NCBI GenBank assembly: GCA_026982695.1
Contig: JALSGS010000015.1
Location: 1 to 53,574, forward strand
Origin: Saprospiraceae bacterium
Lineage (GTDB): Bacteria; Bacteroidota; Bacteroidia; Chitinophagales; Saprospiraceae
DNA: 53,574 nt
Direction: 5' to 3'
The notes below the pieces were generated by a model. The model was not told the origin of the DNA. It saw only the letters and a list, made by a program, of their open reading frames with translations, and ran no database searches. Shown piece after piece: positions 51,473 through 53,574 of this stretch. The position numbers and the translations under genes were made by a program. Every line of letters starts with the position of its first letter. Within the stretch, counting starts at the first letter, position 1.

Positions 51473-53574
51473 TCATTGGCGCATTACCGGAATAGTGAGG
51501 GTGTATTGATCGGGCCAAATGAGTTGTAAAAAATACATACCTGATCGTCCATCTGTTACCTCGATATGCCATTGTTGCGCTGTGAGGCGCTTGCTCTGAA
51601 TGGCGTGTTCTTGCCCTAATGCATTGTATATTTTGAACGCAGGTTCACTATCGTATGGCGTATCCGTATATATGTAGAAGGATTGTGTAAATGGATTGGG
51701 GTATATGCGTATATTATGTCGAGTCGTTGGGATAGAAGTAGTAGCTGTAACCGCCTCAAGGCAGATAGTCGTATCCGCACTACAGCCATTCAAGTCGTGT
51801 ACAACGAGCATGTAACAACCTGGCTCAAGATGGTCTACATCTTCTCCGTAGCTTATGATCATTCCCGAAGAGTCGATCCACATGTACTGATATCCTTCTG
51901 ATCCACCCGATACAGTAATGTCGATGCTGCCTCCCTGAGTGGATGTAGGAGATTGTGTGTTCTCAATCTGGATGGACAATGGGGTGGGATCGGGCAACTC
52001 ATAGCTATATTCAGTCTGACAGCCTGTCAGTGAATCGGTAATTACCACGTGATAAGTGCCAGCACATAGTCCAGATACAGCAGGGCCTGTATCATTGAGC
52101 TCTTCCCATTCGAAGATCGGCAATGCATTTGGTGAAGTAACGGAAAGAGCGATTTGCCCATCACAATTACCTGTACATGTAGGTGGCATCAGTTCGGCAT
52201 CTGCTTCGATTGGGTTGCAAGCCACTATCTGGAAAAATTGCAGAATAAAGCATTGATTTGCATCAAACACATAACATTGATAGCTTCCTTCCCCTAATCC
52301 ATTAATCATTTGTGTAGTGTCACCCGTGGACCACAGGTAGGTGTATGGTGGTGTACCGCCCATAGGTGTTACCCATGCGGTACCACTAGCCGCACCGGGC
52401 ATGGTGGGTGTAGTGTGGAGAAAAGCCACTAACGGCTCGGGTTCGTGCACTTGGAAGCTATTGATGAAGGTACATCCGATGCTATCAGTGATGGTCACAT
52501 GGTAGGTGCCTGCACATAGATTCCAAGCAGTTGAGCTCGTTTGTCCATTTGACCACTCGAAGGTATAATTTGATACATTGCCATTGTTGAAAACCAGTTC
52601 TATTCTACCGTTGCAGGATGAAGCACATTGGGTCGAATCAATTAGGGCGTAGAAAATCGGAGAGGTACAGTTATAGATAGGGATTGTGTCAGCAACTACG
52701 AGTATGCAGTTATTGGCGTCTGTAATGGTCACAGAGTAAGTGCCTGCAGACATTTGTATCAAATGTTGTGTCGTGTCACCTGTAGACCAAAGATAGGTAT
52801 AGGGTGGAGTACCGCCTACTGGAAAGATACTAATCGCCCCGTTAGCCATGCCTTCAACTTCAGGTATTACTTCAAAGTTGGCCGACAAAGCAGTTGGCTC
52901 TGTGAGATCGAAGCTAAATGCTTGGGAGCATCCCGTCTCATCAGTGAGTGTGACAGAATAGCTGCCGGCACAAAGGTGCTCTATTGTAGCAGAAGTATCT
53001 CCTGTTTCCCATGTAATACTGGGCATATTACCGGTTGCAATGATCGAAAGGCTTATCGTGCCATCACAGCTTCCATTACACAGTGGGGGGTGAGTAATGG
53101 CATTTACGCTGAAAGATGTACAACTGAATGGTTCGATGATGGCGGAGTCGATGGCGTTACAGCCGTTTTGGTCGGTGATGGTGAGTGTGTATGTTCCTGG
53201 TGCGAGGTTTAGGATGGTAGTGGTGGTATCGCCGTTGGACCAGGCGAAGGAGTAAGGAGGCGTGCCGCCCGTTGGGTTGGCGTTGGCGGAACCATCGAGG
53301 CACTGGAAGCAGCTTTCGTTGGTGGTAGTGATGTTAGCTGAGATGGTGGGACAGATGAATGGTTCGATGATGGCGGAGTCGATGGCGTTACAGCCGTTTT
53401 GGTCGGTGATGGTGAGTGTGTATGTTCCTGGTGCGAGGTTTAGGATGGTAGTGGTGGTATCGCCGTTGGACCAGGCGAAGGAGTAAGGAGGCGTGCCGCC
53501 CGTTGGGTTGGCGTTGGCGGAACCATCGAGGCACTGGAAGCAGCTTTCGTTGGTGGTAGTGATGTTAGCTGAGA
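51473..53574 (-). CDS. SprB-repeat adhesin with type IX sorting domain, 5' end outside window
   Basis: The frame is open from the stop at 51473 to the window edge, so about 700 C-terminal residues are seen and no start is visible. At least eight SprB-type repeats are present, each with a variant of GGTPPYTYLWSTGDTT, then AGTYSVTITDANGC. The two outermost are identical. The C-terminal 80 residues (IRIYPNPFTQSFYI onward) are a type A type IX secretion sorting domain. Members are large surface adhesins, such as the gliding adhesin SprB of Flavobacterium. An internal ATG at 53026 is not a true start. Confidence 0.9.
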   Translation of the reverse strand, partial: SANITTTNESCFQCLDGSANANPTGGTPPYSFAWSNGDTTTTILNLAPGTYTLTITDQNGCNAIDSAIIEPFICPTISANITTTNESCFQCLDGSANANPTGGTPPYSFAWSNGDTTTTILNLAPGTYTLTITDQNGCNAIDSAIIEPFSCTSFSVNAITHPPLCNGSCDGTISLSIIATGNMPSITWETGDTSATIEHLCAGSYSVTLTDETGCSQAFSFDLTEPTALSANFEVIPEVEGMANGAISIFPVGGTPPYTYLWSTGDTTQHLIQMSAGTYSVTITDANNCILVVADTIPIYNCTSPIFYALIDSTQCASSCNGRIELVFNNGNVSNYTFEWSNGQTSSTAWNLCAGTYHVTITDSIGCTFINSFQVHEPEPLVAFLHTTPTMPGAASGTAWVTPMGGTPPYTYLWSTGDTTQMINGLGEGSYQCYVFDANQCFILQFFQIVACNPIEADAELMPPTCTGNCDGQIALSVTSPNALPIFEWEELNDTGPAVSGLCAGTYHVVITDSLTGCQTEYSYELPDPTPLSIQIENTQSPTSTQGGSIDITVSGGSEGYQYMWIDSSGMIISYGEDVDHLEPGCYMLVVHDLNGCSADTTICLEAVTATTSIPTTRHNIRIYPNPFTQSFYIYTDTPYDSEPAFKIYNALGQEHAIQSKRLTAQQWHIEVTDGRSGMYFLQLIWPDQYTLTIPVMRQ
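53125..53574 (-). repeat. Perfect 231-bp tandem repeat within the adhesin gene
   Basis: Bases 53125-53343 recur without mismatch at 53356-53574, a period of 231 bp or 77 codons. The two units differ only in that the next bases lie beyond the window. Each unit encodes one Cys-rich SprB repeat. The number of further copies cannot be seen. Confidence 0.9.

Noticed and set aside
53026-53026. Start codon of the adhesin at 53026
   Set aside because: The frame stays open upstream to the window end and continues SprB repeats, so the Met is internal.
51473-53574. Possible CRISPR or satellite array suggested by repeats at the right end
   Set aside because: The repeats are 231 bp, in frame and translate to SprB repeats; there are no short direct repeats with unique spacers.
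1-53574. Mobile elements, tRNA or phage genes
   Set aside because: I looked in all intergenic spaces and found no transposase, integrase, terminal inverted repeats or cloverleaf candidates.

Overview
The window reads as chromosomal DNA of an aerobic, Gram-negative member of the Bacteroidota, most like the Saprospiria or Chitinophagia. The signs are a type IX secretion sorting domain and SprB-type adhesin repeats at the right end, a fused CcoN-CcoO cbb3 oxidase subunit, a CdaA diadenylate cyclase, Kdo/heptose lipopolysaccharide genes, many Cys-lipoproteins, and promoters of the Bacteroidota type (TTTG, about 19 bases, TAnnTTTG). I found no tRNA, rRNA, CRISPR array, integrase or insertion sequence. 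Both ends look like assembly edges: the left end carries a broken gene fragment and the right end stops inside a perfect 231-bp tandem repeat.

Layout. 1-4403 (mostly minus): a degenerate remnant of the ABC-F gene ettA, an outer-membrane barrel, a YtcJ-like amidohydrolase lipoprotein and a concentrative nucleoside transporter. 4661-9404 (plus): uridine kinase, a barrel protein, an RluA-type pseudouridine synthase coupled to a family-39 glycosyltransferase, and FtsE, closed by a terminator. 9466-12469: a peptidoglycan glucosaminidase (minus), then GlcNAc kinase and phosphofructokinase (plus). 12660-19075 (plus): two adjacent CotH-family secreted proteins, an FAH-fold hydrolase, metK and trxB. 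19202-26905 (minus): a periplasmic thioredoxin-like protein, glycerophosphodiesterase, AhpD-like protein, M20 dipeptidase, CdaA and a prolyl oligopeptidase. 27111-28753 (plus): two unrecognised envelope proteins. 28760-31474 (minus): an AddB-like nuclease. 31746-37717 (plus): DinB-like protein, PrmA and a 1509-residue exported protein of unknown function. 37729-40749 (minus): an overlapping cluster of barrel, Kdo transferase and heptose-7-phosphate kinase. 40879-50242: a His-rich lipoprotein diverging from a complete cbb3 cytochrome oxidase locus (ccoI, ccoS, ccoNO, ccoQ, ccoP, ccoG, ccoH, and a SafE/UreH-like membrane protein). 50396-53574: a GH114-like lipoprotein and the 3' part of a SprB-repeat adhesin convergent with it.

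The clearest functional unit is the cbb3 locus, which holds the catalytic subunits together with the copper pump and assembly factors. The most unusual observation is the CotH pair at 12660-15943. The downstream copy keeps the Lys and two Asp residues expected of a CotH kinase, while the upstream copy has replaced all three (Gln, Tyr, Arg). This suggests a secreted kinase/pseudokinase pair. Other points are a His-rich lipoprotein beside the copper pump, hairpins between cco genes, a large exported orphan protein, and a recurrent short palindrome with a GAAA loop.
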